From assembly GCA_900550565.1 (NCBI GenBank), contig URSG01000005.1, forward strand, positions 1-52,122: a DNA stretch of 52,122 nt. The letters run 5' to 3'. Below are positions 7,777 to 16,144 of this stretch, in pieces. The position numbers and the translations under genes were made by a program. The notes beneath the pieces were generated by a model, which saw only the letters and a program-made list of their open reading frames with translations, had not been told where the DNA came from and made no database searches. Source of the stretch: an uncultured Rickettsiales bacterium. GTDB taxonomy: Bacteria; Pseudomonadota; Alphaproteobacteria; Rs-D84. Every line of letters starts with the position of its first letter. Position 1 is the first letter of the stretch.

Positions 7777-9112
7777 TTAACAAGCATTGTTTTATATCAA
7801 TACGCTGTTCCAGACGTTGCCAAAAATAATACTGGCATACAATATACTGGGCCAATGATTTTTGATTATATACGCCGTCCAGTCTGTCAACAATACTTTT
7901 GCAATCGGTTGTATCGCCGTTGTCTGCGTCTGGATTACTGATAACGCTGATTGCGTTGTTATCAATCCCAGAAATCAAAACATCTGGCAACACAGATGTC
8001 CCGCCCGGACGAATATCCAAAACAACGTCCCCAGATTCACCTTTTAACAACGCGTCAGACGTCTGGTCGCGCATAGTTATATTTGCCGCCGCAATTTTTG
8101 CGACACTGATACCACTGTTTGTAGAATATTCCAATGAATCAGAATTGATATACACGTCCTGGCCACGCGACGCGTTCAAGAACGAATTTATTTCCAGACG
8201 TTCAACCGAAAAACTGATTTTATTCGTGACAACATTACCGCGCACATTCCAATCCAGCGGCCCGGCAAAACCTGTGCGCCCGGCCGTCATTGCAAAATCA
8301 TATACCGACGCCGTGTCTGCTGTGAAATTTCCTGCGTCACCAAACGCCGAAATCGTCCTGGCGTCCAATGTGCCCAACTGCAATTCACCCTTGGTCACAG
8401 ATAACGCGGCCGCGCCATCACTGTTTTGAAATATCGCCTTGTCAGATGTGATTTTTTTAATTGTATTTTTACTTTTGCGTCCATTTTCCACGCCAAACAA
8501 TGTCAACGATGTAAATTCGCCTGTTTCAAATTCGCCCGATTGCATACGCGCATCGGCCACATTATCCAGGTTATTTTCCCCCATATCTAAATCTGATAAA
8601 AATGCCCCAGAATCTAAATCTGAATCATTGCGCCGAACAACATCAGAATACACATCGTCCAGCGCAATTCCAACCAATAACGCGCCGTCTGCGCTGCCTG
8701 CATAGAAACCAATGCGACGAACCATTTCAGCAATCTGGGTATCAGATAAATTTCCACCTGTCATTTTCAAATACGCCGACACAGATTCAGAATCACGATT
8801 TATAACCAACGAAATATCCTGGTCCAACGCAGTATGCGGAACAAACCCCAGGGGCAAACCATACGATTCCAATGTATCAGAAAATTTATCGCCCGATAAG
8901 ACTGTTTCATTATACGGCAACTTTGTCGCATTTTCGCGAATATAAATTCGCGCAGCCGTCGCCGCCACATCAATCTGTCGCGTTGCAGAATACATCTGGG
9001 CCGACATATCGCGCGCCGCCATACGGCGCACAAAAAACGGCATAAACGCAAACACACACGTCAACGCCAACAACGCCTGCAACAGAAAATTTCCACTTTG
9101 ATTTCGCGGCAC
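7754..9112 (-). CDS. PilV/shufflon-like prepilin-type protein, first of three, Gln at position +5
   Basis: 452 residues. The leader is very short (MPRNQSG) and the predicted mature start is NFLLQ, so the normally conserved Glu at +5 is Gln. The following hydrophobic segment (ALLALTCVFAFMPFFV) is typical. The middle contains LSDLDMGENNLDNVADARM, the shufflon-type strand motif, then a long Ser/Thr/Asp-rich beta-helix-like region and a Cys-containing C-terminus (two or three cysteines). The start is GTG because an in-frame TAA lies two codons upstream; GGAGG is 12 bases away, a rather long spacing. It is the first gene of the run and has a good promoter (9141-9169). The Glu-to-Gln change usually impairs assembly of major pilins, which fits a minor or initiating subunit. 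Confidence 0.73.
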   Translation of the reverse strand: MPRNQSGNFLLQALLALTCVFAFMPFFVRRMAARDMSAQMYSATRQIDVAATAARIYIRENATKLPYNETVLSGDKFSDTLESYGLPLGFVPHTALDQDISLVINRDSESVSAYLKMTGGNLSDTQIAEMVRRIGFYAGSADGALLVGIALDDVYSDVVRRNDSDLDSGAFLSDLDMGENNLDNVADARMQSGEFETGEFTSLTLFGVENGRKSKNTIKKITSDKAIFQNSDGAAALSVTKGELQLGTLDARTISAFGDAGNFTADTASVYDFAMTAGRTGFAGPLDWNVRGNVVTNKISFSVERLEINSFLNASRGQDVYINSDSLEYSTNSGISVAKIAAANITMRDQTSDALLKGESGDVVLDIRPGGTSVLPDVLISGIDNNAISVISNPDADNGDTTDCKSIVDRLDGVYNQKSLAQYIVCQYYFWQRLEQRIDIKQCLLNGGGNCD

Positions 9113-9140
9113 GATTTAATGCCCCCTCCTACACTGGCCC

Positions 9141-9169
9141 AGGATAGCAACTGAAAAAAAATATTGCAA
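9141..9169 (-). promoter_or_regulatory. Promoter of the pilin-like operon
   Basis: Minus-strand TTGCAA (9169-9164), 17-base spacer, TATCCT (9146-9141) preceded by TGC, an extended -10. The predicted transcript starts about 22 bases before the GTG at 9112 and contains GGAGG. Confidence 0.65.
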
Positions 9170-9270
9170 TCAGTTTTAAGATGCTTTAATATCAAAACTG
9201 TTTAAGCAGTGGCAACAGTCCGAGATTGTATTGTTGTCTGAATTTATTTCCTGAAACACAAGTAATAGAA

Positions 9271-9567
9271 ATGCAAAACAAAAAAAACCAGTCATCTGTT
9301 GGAATGATGATTCAACGCTGTCATAAATGGCGTCAGAAAAGAAAACAATACCTGGACCAGGCGCGTCAAACGTCCGATGAAATTGAACGCGAACGTTTAT
9401 TACAGGCCGCCGAACACTATGGCCGTATTGTTGCCGCCGAACAGGGTAAAATTGATTCAACACGCACACCTGCGGACAAGGTTGCAGCGTCTGATATCGC
9501 CGGCGAAGATAACGGCACAGCCGATGACGAAGATATGGCGTTGCCAGATTTTATCCAACAAATTTAA
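9271..9567 (+). CDS. DUF4167-like small protein
   Basis: 98 residues, hydrophilic. The segment YLDQARQTSDEIERERLLQAAEHYGRIV matches the pattern of the alphaproteobacterial DUF4167 domain, in which a two-helix unit ends in 'AEHYFR'. The usual Arg/Gly/Asn-rich leader of that family is reduced here to a short basic start, and the C-terminal third is acidic (GEDNGTADDEDM). Family members are often predicted to bind nucleic acid, but no function is proven. ATG at 9271 was chosen because the domain begins shortly after; the frame stays open for 15 codons upstream. It is followed 72 bases later by dnaX, which has its own promoter. Confidence 0.6.
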   Translation: MQNKKNQSSVGMMIQRCHKWRQKRKQYLDQARQTSDEIERERLLQAAEHYGRIVAAEQGKIDSTRTPADKVAASDIAGEDNGTADDEDMALPDFIQQI

Positions 9568-9590
9568 GATAAATTCGCTGTGTTTTATTG

Positions 9591-9618
9591 TTGAAATTTA
9601 ACCCTGTTTTGCTATGCT
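9591..9618 (+). promoter_or_regulatory. dnaX promoter
   Basis: TTGAAA (9591-9596), 16-base spacer, TATGCT (9613-9618). The leader carries AAAGGAAG before the ATG at 9640, so unlike several other genes here this one has a conventional ribosome binding site. Confidence 0.6.
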
Positions 9619-9639
9619 GGACGCAAAAGGAAGTTTGGC

Positions 9640-11172
9640 ATGGACAGCAATTACACAGTATTGGCGCGCAAATACCGCAGCCAAGATTTTCAATCCCTGA
9701 TTGGCCAGGACGTTCTTGTAAAAACATTAACAACGGCGATAAACACCGGGCGCATTGCGCACGCCTATGTTTTCACAGGCATTCGTGGCACCGGAAAAAC
9801 CAGCACCGCACGTATTTTGGCCAAGGCATTAAATTGCCTGTCGTCTGATGGGCCAACGGCACAACCGTGTGGGGTGTGTGAAAACTGTCGCGCAATCGCC
9901 GCTGGCCAACACATTGATGTTATGGAAATTGACGCCGCGTCACACACAGGTGTTGATAACATACGTGACATATTGGACGCGGCACAATACCGCCCAACAA
10001 ATGGCCGATACAAGGTTTATATTATTGACGAAGTTCACATGTTATCACCGGCGGCGTTTAATGCGCTGTTGAAAACACTGGAAGAACCACCTGCACACGT
10101 AATCTTTATCCTGGCGACAACCGAAATCAGAAAAATACCGGTCACTATTTTATCCCGGTGCCAGCGTTTTGACCTGGTGCGTGTGCCGGTTGAAACATTA
10201 AAGAAGCATTTCGCGTGGATTGCGTCCCAGGAAAAAATTGAATTGTCTGACGCGGCAAACGAATTATTGGCGCGCGCCGCCGACGGTTCAGTGCGTGACG
10301 GTCTGTCCCTGATGGACCAGGCGATTGCCCAAACCGGTGGCCACGTGGACGAGGCATCGGTCTTGGCAATGTTAAAACGCACAGACCGTGGCACAATTGT
10401 TGATTTTATGAACATATTGCTGTCGGGCGACACGGCGGCTGCATTGGACAAATTAGACCAGATTTACACCAATGGTGCTGATTTATCAATGTTGCTGACC
10501 GATATGATGGAATGGACACATTGGGCAACACGTATGCACCCTGCGTTGCACGCAGGCGACGTGACGACATCGCCATACACCGCTGACCAGCGCGAACAAA
10601 TTCGCGAAATAAACACCCGAATTTCATTAAACACCCTGTCCCGTATATGGCAGGTTATGGTGGCGGCTGTGCCAGAAATGCAGGCGGCCGGCAATCCGAA
10701 ACAGTGTTTTGATATGTTGGTTGTGCGCCTGATGCATATTGCCGATATGCCACAAATTTCAGAACTGATAAAGCGTCAGACGCCCGCAACCCTTGGGGCG
10801 ACCGCGCCAAAACCTGCGCCCAGCCAAAAGCCAAAATTTATAACAATCACATCACCTGATGAATTGGGCGCGGCACTGCACGATTCCAAGGAAATATTGT
10901 TGTATTCTTATTACACCAGCAATATTGAAATTGTTGATTTTTCAGACGGGAACATAAAGTATTTTGACCGTGGCAATGACACCAGTTTTGCTGGACGTCT
11001 GGCCGTATGGTTGCAGGATAAAACCGGACACACCTGGACATTATCACGCCAGGAACAATCACAACACAACCCGACGGTCGCCGAACAAAAACAGGCCGCC
11101 CTGGAATCAGACCCATTGGTCGCCAGTGCAATGGATTTATTTGAAGGCGCAGAAATTGTCGGCACAAAATAA
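9640..11172 (+). CDS. dnaX: DNA polymerase III gamma/tau subunit
   Basis: 510 residues. The clamp-loader ATPase of the replicative polymerase. Walker A is GIRGTGKTS at 47-55; a four-Cys zinc site uses C66, C77, C80 and C83 (CGVCENC); Walker B DEVHML and the sensor region LATTEIRKIPVTILSRC follow. Domain III and a shortened C-terminal region make up the rest. At 510 residues it is at the short end for tau proteins of related bacteria. No obvious slippery A-run for a gamma frameshift was noticed. ybaB, often next to dnaX, is instead at 37.4 kb. A pilin gene follows 10 bases after the stop. Confidence 0.95.
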   Translation: MDSNYTVLARKYRSQDFQSLIGQDVLVKTLTTAINTGRIAHAYVFTGIRGTGKTSTARILAKALNCLSSDGPTAQPCGVCENCRAIAAGQHIDVMEIDAASHTGVDNIRDILDAAQYRPTNGRYKVYIIDEVHMLSPAAFNALLKTLEEPPAHVIFILATTEIRKIPVTILSRCQRFDLVRVPVETLKKHFAWIASQEKIELSDAANELLARAADGSVRDGLSLMDQAIAQTGGHVDEASVLAMLKRTDRGTIVDFMNILLSGDTAAALDKLDQIYTNGADLSMLLTDMMEWTHWATRMHPALHAGDVTTSPYTADQREQIREINTRISLNTLSRIWQVMVAAVPEMQAAGNPKQCFDMLVVRLMHIADMPQISELIKRQTPATLGATAPKPAPSQKPKFITITSPDELGAALHDSKEILLYSYYTSNIEIVDFSDGNIKYFDRGNDTSFAGRLAVWLQDKTGHTWTLSRQEQSQHNPTVAEQKQAALESDPLVASAMDLFEGAEIVGTK

Positions 11173-11182
11173 GGTGAAAAAT

Positions 11183-11641
11183 ATGAAATATGAATCGGGA
11201 CGTTCGTTGATAGAGGTTATAGGTGTTCTGGCAATCACAGGAATTATGACGGCCGCGGCACTGGGGACATATAAAATGGTGCGCAACAATCAAACGCGCC
11301 ACATCGCAAACGCAACATTGCAAGAAATTGCAAAAAACACAAAACTGTTGCTGGAAATGCGCGGTGATTATACCGGCGTGTCGGTTGACTATTTGGTAAA
11401 ATCTGGCGCAATCAAGACAGACGCTGCACCAATCGGTGGGGCGGATTGGTCGGTCACATCGTCGTCTGATGGAAAAACATTTTCAATCAACCTGGTGGAA
11501 CTGACGCGCAGCGAATGTGAATATTTCGTGACGGCAACCCCAACGTGGGCGACGTCAATGTTGGTCAACGGATATGAATCTGACCCTGATACGCGGTGTA
11601 TGTCATCATCGTCAAACCAGATTTCGTTTATCATAGAATAA
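11183..11641 (+). CDS. PilS-like type IVb major pilin candidate
   Basis: 152 residues. The leader MKYESG is followed by RSLIE (Glu at mature +5) and the hydrophobic helix VIGVLAITGIMTAAALG, a canonical prepilin start. The remainder has the proportions of type IVb pilins of the PilS kind: an amphipathic helix, then a GGADWSV strand and a C-terminal region with two cysteines about 25 residues apart that could form the D-region disulfide. ATG at 11183 has AAGGTG 6 bases upstream and starts 10 bases after dnaX. It could be the main shaft subunit on which the PilV-like proteins at 5.2-9.1 kb are displayed; this is inference from family pairing. Confidence 0.78.
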   Translation: MKYESGRSLIEVIGVLAITGIMTAAALGTYKMVRNNQTRHIANATLQEIAKNTKLLLEMRGDYTGVSVDYLVKSGAIKTDAAPIGGADWSVTSSSDGKTFSINLVELTRSECEYFVTATPTWATSMLVNGYESDPDTRCMSSSSNQISFIIE

Positions 11642-12319
11642 ATGCGTTATGTATTAAAAATCTTTGGCACAATATCAACTATCGCACTGTGTGCGTGTAT
11701 GGCGTATCACAGCCCGGCACGCGAAACCTGGGGCAACTATTTACGTGGGGCCAGTTTTTCTGATATGACCGAACCGGCACGTGTGGCCAAACGGCCTGTG
11801 TATCTGGGCGCAGGGGGAAAATTGATTTTATCTGAAAATGTGCCACCTGCATTAGAATACGGCGATAAAAGCACCACTGATAACGCGATTGTTTTACAGT
11901 ATATGTCCAATCTGGAATTCGCGTTATATGACGCGTTGCGTAAACCAGGAATTTCTGTCCAGCGCGCCGGCACAGACGTTGTTGTAATATTGGTACGCGA
12001 CGCGATTATGGAACTGAATGTTCCAGACATTTCTGCCACTGGCGACGACACATTGCGCACCATTGCCCAGATACTGAATAAATACGATGCGACATTTATT
12101 GAAATCGCAGGATACACCGACGCAATGAACGCGACCCAGGCGCGCGCCCTGTCCATGGATATGGCAGAACGCGTTGGCGTTTATTTTGCCCAACATAAAA
12201 TCAGCACTGCGCGTATGTTTATCGTTGCCCGTGGCGCGTCCCGTCCAATCGCCGCCCAAGATGACGTTGGTCGTCTGACGAATCGTCGGGTTGAAATTCG
12301 CATTGCGCCGGCGCGATAA
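11642..12319 (+). CDS. OmpA-domain lipoprotein
   Basis: 225 residues. The N-terminus is a lipoprotein signal with LCAC (Cys19 as lipidated residue). After an unstructured segment the C-terminal half is an OmpA/MotB-like peptidoglycan-binding domain: IEIAGYTDAMN, then helix, then GASRPIA and NRRVEIRI at the end. Such proteins tie the outer membrane to the cell wall. The gene begins on the base after the pilin stop codon, so the two are surely co-transcribed, raising the possibility that it anchors the pilus machinery. Two other OmpA-domain lipoproteins occur in this window (36.3 and 51.5 kb). Confidence 0.83.
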   Translation: MRYVLKIFGTISTIALCACMAYHSPARETWGNYLRGASFSDMTEPARVAKRPVYLGAGGKLILSENVPPALEYGDKSTTDNAIVLQYMSNLEFALYDALRKPGISVQRAGTDVVVILVRDAIMELNVPDISATGDDTLRTIAQILNKYDATFIEIAGYTDAMNATQARALSMDMAERVGVYFAQHKISTARMFIVARGASRPIAAQDDVGRLTNRRVEIRIAPAR

Positions 12320-12349
12320 CTTTCCCTTTTAATTTAAAAATTTTGTTGC

Positions 12350-12355
12350 TATACT
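12350..12355 (+). promoter_or_regulatory. Extended -10 element upstream of skp
   Basis: TATACT preceded by TGC (12347-12355); -35 weak. The leader of about 25 bases carries AAAGGATGG before the ATG at 12388. Confidence 0.5.
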
Positions 12356-12387
12356 GCGACCATAATTAAAACAAAGGATGGAAAAAT

Positions 12388-13053
12388 ATGGCAAACACAA
12401 CAAAAACACCTGTCAATCCAGCACAAAAGAAATATGTTCGCACTGGCATTATCGCGGCTGTGGTTATCGCAGTTGCGGCATTGGGCATCTGGGGCATCAG
12501 CGCGATGCGCGGTGGTGTCACCACAGAACAGGCATTGGCCGACGTGACGACCCAGGCCGCCAGTGGCGCAGATTTACGTATTGCGGTTATCCGTATGGAC
12601 GCAATCCAGGCAAATGCAGACGCATTGAAATCTTTGCGCAAACAAAAAGAATCGTACGAGGCGAAACTGCGCGATGAATTGACCAAAGAACAAAAGGCAC
12701 TGGAAAAAGAAAAGGCCGAAATTGAAAAGTCCCAGGACGTTCTGTCGCGTGACGCATTGCAACGCCGTGTTGTTGACTATCAAAACCGCGTGACTAAACT
12801 GCAACGCGATTTGGCTGACCGTGCCCAGGGAATAGAAGAATCTTTCCAAAAGGCATTGGCCGAAGTTCAAACGAAACACCTGGACCCAATCATAGAAGGC
12901 GTAATTGCCAAAAAGAATCTGTCATTGGTGATTGACGGTCGTTTTGCACGCACAGGAAACAATGTTGAAAACCTGGACATCACAGACGAAGTTATCGGGG
13001 CATTGAACAAAAAAGTATCCAGTGTAAAAATGGAAAAACCACGCGGATTCTAA
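12388..13053 (+). CDS. skp: OmpH/Skp-family periplasmic chaperone
   Basis: 221 residues. A hydrophobic segment at about 19-38 acts as an uncleaved anchor or signal, and the mature region is a long charged coiled coil (about 85-165, KSLRKQKESYEAKLRDEL...) followed by the conserved C-terminal strand LSLVIDGRFAR. Skp binds unfolded outer-membrane proteins on their way to the Bam complex. It lies directly upstream of lpxD and fabZ, the usual neighbours of this family; bamA, normally upstream, is not in the window. Longer than E. coli Skp mainly by the N-terminal tail before the membrane segment. Confidence 0.83.
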   Translation: MANTTKTPVNPAQKKYVRTGIIAAVVIAVAALGIWGISAMRGGVTTEQALADVTTQAASGADLRIAVIRMDAIQANADALKSLRKQKESYEAKLRDELTKEQKALEKEKAEIEKSQDVLSRDALQRRVVDYQNRVTKLQRDLADRAQGIEESFQKALAEVQTKHLDPIIEGVIAKKNLSLVIDGRFARTGNNVENLDITDEVIGALNKKVSSVKMEKPRGF

Positions 13054-13065
13054 AAAAAACAACAA

Positions 13066-13090
13066 ACGGGGCGTTGCCCCGTTTTTTTAT
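13066..13090. terminator. Terminator after skp
   Basis: Stem ACGGGGC (13066-13072) / GCCCCGT (13076-13082), loop GTT, then seven T. It separates skp from lpxD, which therefore needs its own promoter. Confidence 0.85.
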
Positions 13091-13108
13091 TTTCGTATTG
13101 CAATATTG

Positions 13109-13133
13109 TCCAGGAATAACTTCCTGGATTTTT
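13109..13133 (+). terminator. Second hairpin between skp and lpxD
   Basis: Stem TCCAGGAA (13109-13116) / TTCCTGGA (13121-13128), loop TAAC, then TTTTT. It may be a back-up terminator or, lying 18 bases before the lpxD -35, a regulatory site. Confidence 0.45.
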
Positions 13134-13145
13134 ACCATTTAAATA

Positions 13146-13173
13146 TTGCACTTTGTTGTTTTTCGCGTATAAT
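13146..13173 (+). promoter_or_regulatory. lpxD promoter, predicted leaderless
   Basis: TTGCAC (13146-13151), 16-base spacer, TATAAT (13168-13173). Only six bases separate the -10 from the ATG at 13180, so transcription should begin at or within a base of the start codon. No Shine-Dalgarno is present. Confidence 0.75.
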
Positions 13174-13179
13174 CGCGGT

Positions 13180-14223
13180 ATGTTTAACTTTCTAAGATCT
13201 TTGCTGGGGCCGGCGGCAAACAAAACAACAGCCGGCGCGTTGGCCGAAAAATTCGGTCTGGAATTACGTGGGGACGCAAACGCCCCTGTGCGTGGCGTTG
13301 CGCCAATCGCAGATGCACGTCCGGGACAACTGGCGTTCTATTCAACGGAACGAAACAGTGCGGCGTTTAAAATTCTGCCGATTGATGTGTTAAAGAACAC
13401 GCGTGCAACCGTTATTCTGGTTCAGCCAGAACAGGCGGAATTTGCACCGACGGGCGCAACACTGTTGATAACCCCGTCGCCACGTGGAAACATCGTCAAA
13501 ATATTGGGCGAAATATACCGCGAAAAACCGCGCTTTGGCATCAGTCGCGACGCGATTATTGAACGTGGTGTATTTTTCCGCAAACGGCGCAGCGTTTATG
13601 TTGGTCAATTTGCAACGATTGAACGTGGCGCAGTAATAGAGGCGGACGTTAAAATATATCCAAACGTGTTTATCGGGCGCAATGTGACGATTGGACGTGG
13701 CACTGTTATTCGCAGTGGCGCACACATTGAAAACGCAACAATTGGTGCCGAATGCGTCATAAATCCTGGCGCAGTTATCGGCAAGGACGGATTTGGATAC
13801 ACACGCCAAGATGGCCACAACATATTTATTCCACACGTTGGACGCGTTGTATTGGGCGACCGCGTATCTGTTGGTGCGAACACGTGCATTGACCGTGGTG
13901 CAATGACCGATACCGTGGTTGGCGACGGGACAAAAATTGACAACCTGTGCCAGATTGCACACGGTTGTGTTATCGGCAAAGAATGCTTTGTCGCAGGCCA
14001 GGTTGGTATGGCTGGCGGTTGCGTTATTGGCGACCGTGCATTGTTGGCGGGCCAGGTTGGATTGGCCAACGGCGTTCACGTCGGCAACGATGCCGAGGTT
14101 GGCGCCCACAGTGGCGTATTCCGCCCTGTCGCCGATGGCAGCCGCGCGATGGGGTATCCGGCGGTTCCAGGTATGGAATTTTTCCGCCAATATGCGTGGC
14201 TGAAAAAACAATCTAAACAATAA
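13180..14223 (+). CDS. lpxD: UDP-3-O-acylglucosamine N-acyltransferase
   Basis: 347 residues. Third step of lipid A synthesis: adds the hydroxyacyl chain to the 2-amino group of UDP-3-O-acyl-glucosamine, using acyl-ACP. The N-terminal UDP-binding domain (to about 110) is followed by a run of hexapeptide repeats forming a left-handed beta helix (IGRNVTIGRGTVIRSGAHIE..., catalytic-region QIAHGCVIG and AGQVGMAGGCVIG). The C-terminal helix closes the trimer. ATG 13180 is fixed by the promoter; an in-frame ATG nine codons upstream falls in the promoter itself. Presence of lpxD, fabZ, lptD and the lptF-like gene shows that this organism makes lipopolysaccharide. Confidence 0.94.
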   Translation: MFNFLRSLLGPAANKTTAGALAEKFGLELRGDANAPVRGVAPIADARPGQLAFYSTERNSAAFKILPIDVLKNTRATVILVQPEQAEFAPTGATLLITPSPRGNIVKILGEIYREKPRFGISRDAIIERGVFFRKRRSVYVGQFATIERGAVIEADVKIYPNVFIGRNVTIGRGTVIRSGAHIENATIGAECVINPGAVIGKDGFGYTRQDGHNIFIPHVGRVVLGDRVSVGANTCIDRGAMTDTVVGDGTKIDNLCQIAHGCVIGKECFVAGQVGMAGGCVIGDRALLAGQVGLANGVHVGNDAEVGAHSGVFRPVADGSRAMGYPAVPGMEFFRQYAWLKKQSKQ

Positions 14224-14241
14224 AAACCAAGAGAGAGGGTT

Positions 14242-14676
14242 ATGATAGACGCAAAAGGCATAGAACAGGTTATCCCGCATCGTGGCGATATGCGCCTGAT
14301 TGACGAGATACGTGAATACGACGAACATCATGGCGTTGGTATTCACTATGTTCGCGACAACGAATTTTGGTGTGCTGGACATTTCCCAGGTCAACCGATT
14401 ATGCCGGGCGTCTTGCAGGTAGAGGCATTGGCGCAAACGGCCTGTTTTATCGTTATGGCGCGATCAGGATATAACGACGGCAAATCTATGGGATACTTTA
14501 CAACTATGGAAAAGATAAAGTTCACGCACATGGTTCGCCCGGGTGATACGCTGGAATTGCGCGTTGAATTATTGATGCAGAAAATGTCACTGCATAAATT
14601 CCACGGCATCGCATACGTTGACGGCGAAAAGGTGGCCGAGGCAACATTTACCGCAATCTTGCAACACCAGGATTGA
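14242..14676 (+). CDS. fabZ: 3-hydroxyacyl-ACP dehydratase
   Basis: 144 residues, a single hot-dog domain. It removes water from 3-hydroxyacyl-ACP in fatty-acid elongation and competes with lipid A synthesis for the same intermediate. The signature is GHFPGQPIMPGVLQVEALAQ with catalytic His47 and Glu61. The GAGAGAGGG stretch before the ATG serves as ribosome binding site. It is 18 bases after lpxD, the conserved lpxD-fabZ pair, and ends at a shared terminator facing der. lpxA, normally next, is absent here. Confidence 0.94.
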   Translation: MIDAKGIEQVIPHRGDMRLIDEIREYDEHHGVGIHYVRDNEFWCAGHFPGQPIMPGVLQVEALAQTACFIVMARSGYNDGKSMGYFTTMEKIKFTHMVRPGDTLELRVELLMQKMSLHKFHGIAYVDGEKVAEATFTAILQHQD

Positions 14677-14686
14677 TGACACAAAA

Positions 14687-14724
14687 CAAAAAAACAGGTA
14701 TGATTAAATCATACCTGTTTTTTT
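14687..14724. terminator. Bidirectional terminator between fabZ and der
   Basis: Long perfect stem ACAGGTATGATT (14694-14705) pairing with AATCATACCTGT (14707-14718), A-run on the left and T-run on the right, between two converging genes. Confidence 0.85.
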
Positions 14725-14740
14725 ACTGGCAACCCCATTG

Positions 14741-16075
14741 TCAATCAAATGGATTATCGTCTTTTTTATATTCAATTACCACAGGCAGATGTTCCCATTT
14801 TAATTCTGTGGCAATTCCACGACGCAAATATCGTGTATAAGATTCAGGAATATCAGACGCCCCACCAACATTGATTGTTATCTTCATTGGGTGCCGTCCT
14901 GTTTGCCGGGCAAATTTTATTTTCATTGGCCGTTTCAGGCGCGACATAGGTGGCTGGCGCGTGGCAACCAATTTTTCCACGATACGATTTATTAGACTGG
15001 TTGGTGCCTGGGCCATAGAAATATCCCACTGTTCATAAATACGACGAAACATATTCTGGACACCTGTGCCGGTTTCGGCCGACACCGCCAGAATCATCGG
15101 CTTTATAATCTGGTGAAAAGAATTTGAAAACTGGTGTTTCAGTTTTAATAATTTTTCATCGCGAATTGCCGGTTCAACCAAATCCCATTTGTTCAGGGCG
15201 ACACATAAAATCTTGCCTGCGTCATATACGCGTGCCGCAATCCCCAGTGCCTGATTTTCTATATTACGGGTTGCGTCAACCATCAGGATAACCACATCGG
15301 CCTTGGCAATCGCGTCCAATGATTTCAGCGCAGACAATGTTTCAACATCGTCTGTCACACCGGCCTTGCGACGCAGACCAGCGGTATCCATCAACACAAT
15401 ATCACGACCATAAAAACGTGTTGAAATCTTGACCGTGTCGCGCGTAATACCCGGCGCGTCACGCACAATCTGGCGCGTTTGCCCCAGAACGCGATTCACA
15501 AATGTTGATTTGCCAACATTAGGCTGGCCTAAAATTGCGATTTTTATTCGGTTATCGTCCGGTGTGTCGGTCGCCGTGGTGGTTGCGCCAATTTCATTGG
15601 CGGTTTTATCCAAGAATTCATATATCGCACCAAACCCAGATTTATGTTCCGCAGAAATTTTAACCGGCGCGCCAAATCCCAATTTGTAAAAATCGGCCAA
15701 GTCCGCCAATCGCTGTGATGATTCTGCCTTGTTCGCCAGCAATAAAACCGGCGCACGGGTTTTACGCCGCACCAGGCGCGCCCAATCTAAATCTTCGCCC
15801 GTCAGGCCAGTGCGACCGTCAACAACAAACAAAATCGCGTCTGCGTCGGCAATCGCCCCCAATGCCATATTCGTAGAATCTGCGGCAATCCCACTTTTCG
15901 CGTTTTCCAGACCGGCGGTATCCATAATCTGATACGGTCTGTCGCGCATAGTTCCGCCCAGATTATCACGCGTGACCCCCGGACGATCGTGGACCAGCGC
16001 GTCACGCGTCCCCGTCAGACCGTTAAACAGTGTTGATTTGCCCGTATTCGGACGTCCTGCTATTATGACTTTCAT
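14741..16075 (-). CDS. der: Ribosome-assembly GTPase Der (EngA)
   Basis: 444 residues with two tandem GTPase domains and a C-terminal KH-like domain, the family's unique layout. The first P-loop is GRPNTGKST (residues 7-15), the second GQPNVGKST (near 188); DTAGL switch II motifs occur in both, and NKWD is the G4 of the second domain. It acts in 50S subunit maturation. A strong promoter (16102-16129) precedes it. In many proteobacteria der follows bamB; here the two are separated by a convergent membrane-protein gene. Confidence 0.95.
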   Translation of the reverse strand: MKVIIAGRPNTGKSTLFNGLTGTRDALVHDRPGVTRDNLGGTMRDRPYQIMDTAGLENAKSGIAADSTNMALGAIADADAILFVVDGRTGLTGEDLDWARLVRRKTRAPVLLLANKAESSQRLADLADFYKLGFGAPVKISAEHKSGFGAIYEFLDKTANEIGATTTATDTPDDNRIKIAILGQPNVGKSTFVNRVLGQTRQIVRDAPGITRDTVKISTRFYGRDIVLMDTAGLRRKAGVTDDVETLSALKSLDAIAKADVVILMVDATRNIENQALGIAARVYDAGKILCVALNKWDLVEPAIRDEKLLKLKHQFSNSFHQIIKPMILAVSAETGTGVQNMFRRIYEQWDISMAQAPTSLINRIVEKLVATRQPPMSRLKRPMKIKFARQTGRHPMKITINVGGASDIPESYTRYLRRGIATELKWEHLPVVIEYKKDDNPFD

Positions 16076-16101
16076 TTTTATTTTTCCATTGATTTTTTAC
16101 C

Positions 16102-16129
16102 ATTATAAAGCAAAAATATAAATAAGCAA
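16102..16129 (-). promoter_or_regulatory. der promoter
   Basis: Minus-strand TTGCTT (16129-16124), 16-base spacer, TATAAT (16107-16102). The same hexamer pair and spacing occur before nusA. The leader is about 20 bases and contains TGGA. Confidence 0.65.
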
Positions 16130-16144
16130 ATTGGGGGCGAAAAA

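Noticed and set aside
5261..9112. Invertible shufflon with recombinase
   Set aside because: No inverted copies of a common sequence and no site-specific recombinase gene are seen; the three genes are all in the same orientation.
13390..14436. Long open minus-strand frame (348 codons) opposite lpxD and fabZ
   Set aside because: It is the mirror of the hexapeptide-repeat coding region; composition (Cys, Asn, Ala-rich) and lack of start signals argue against a real gene.
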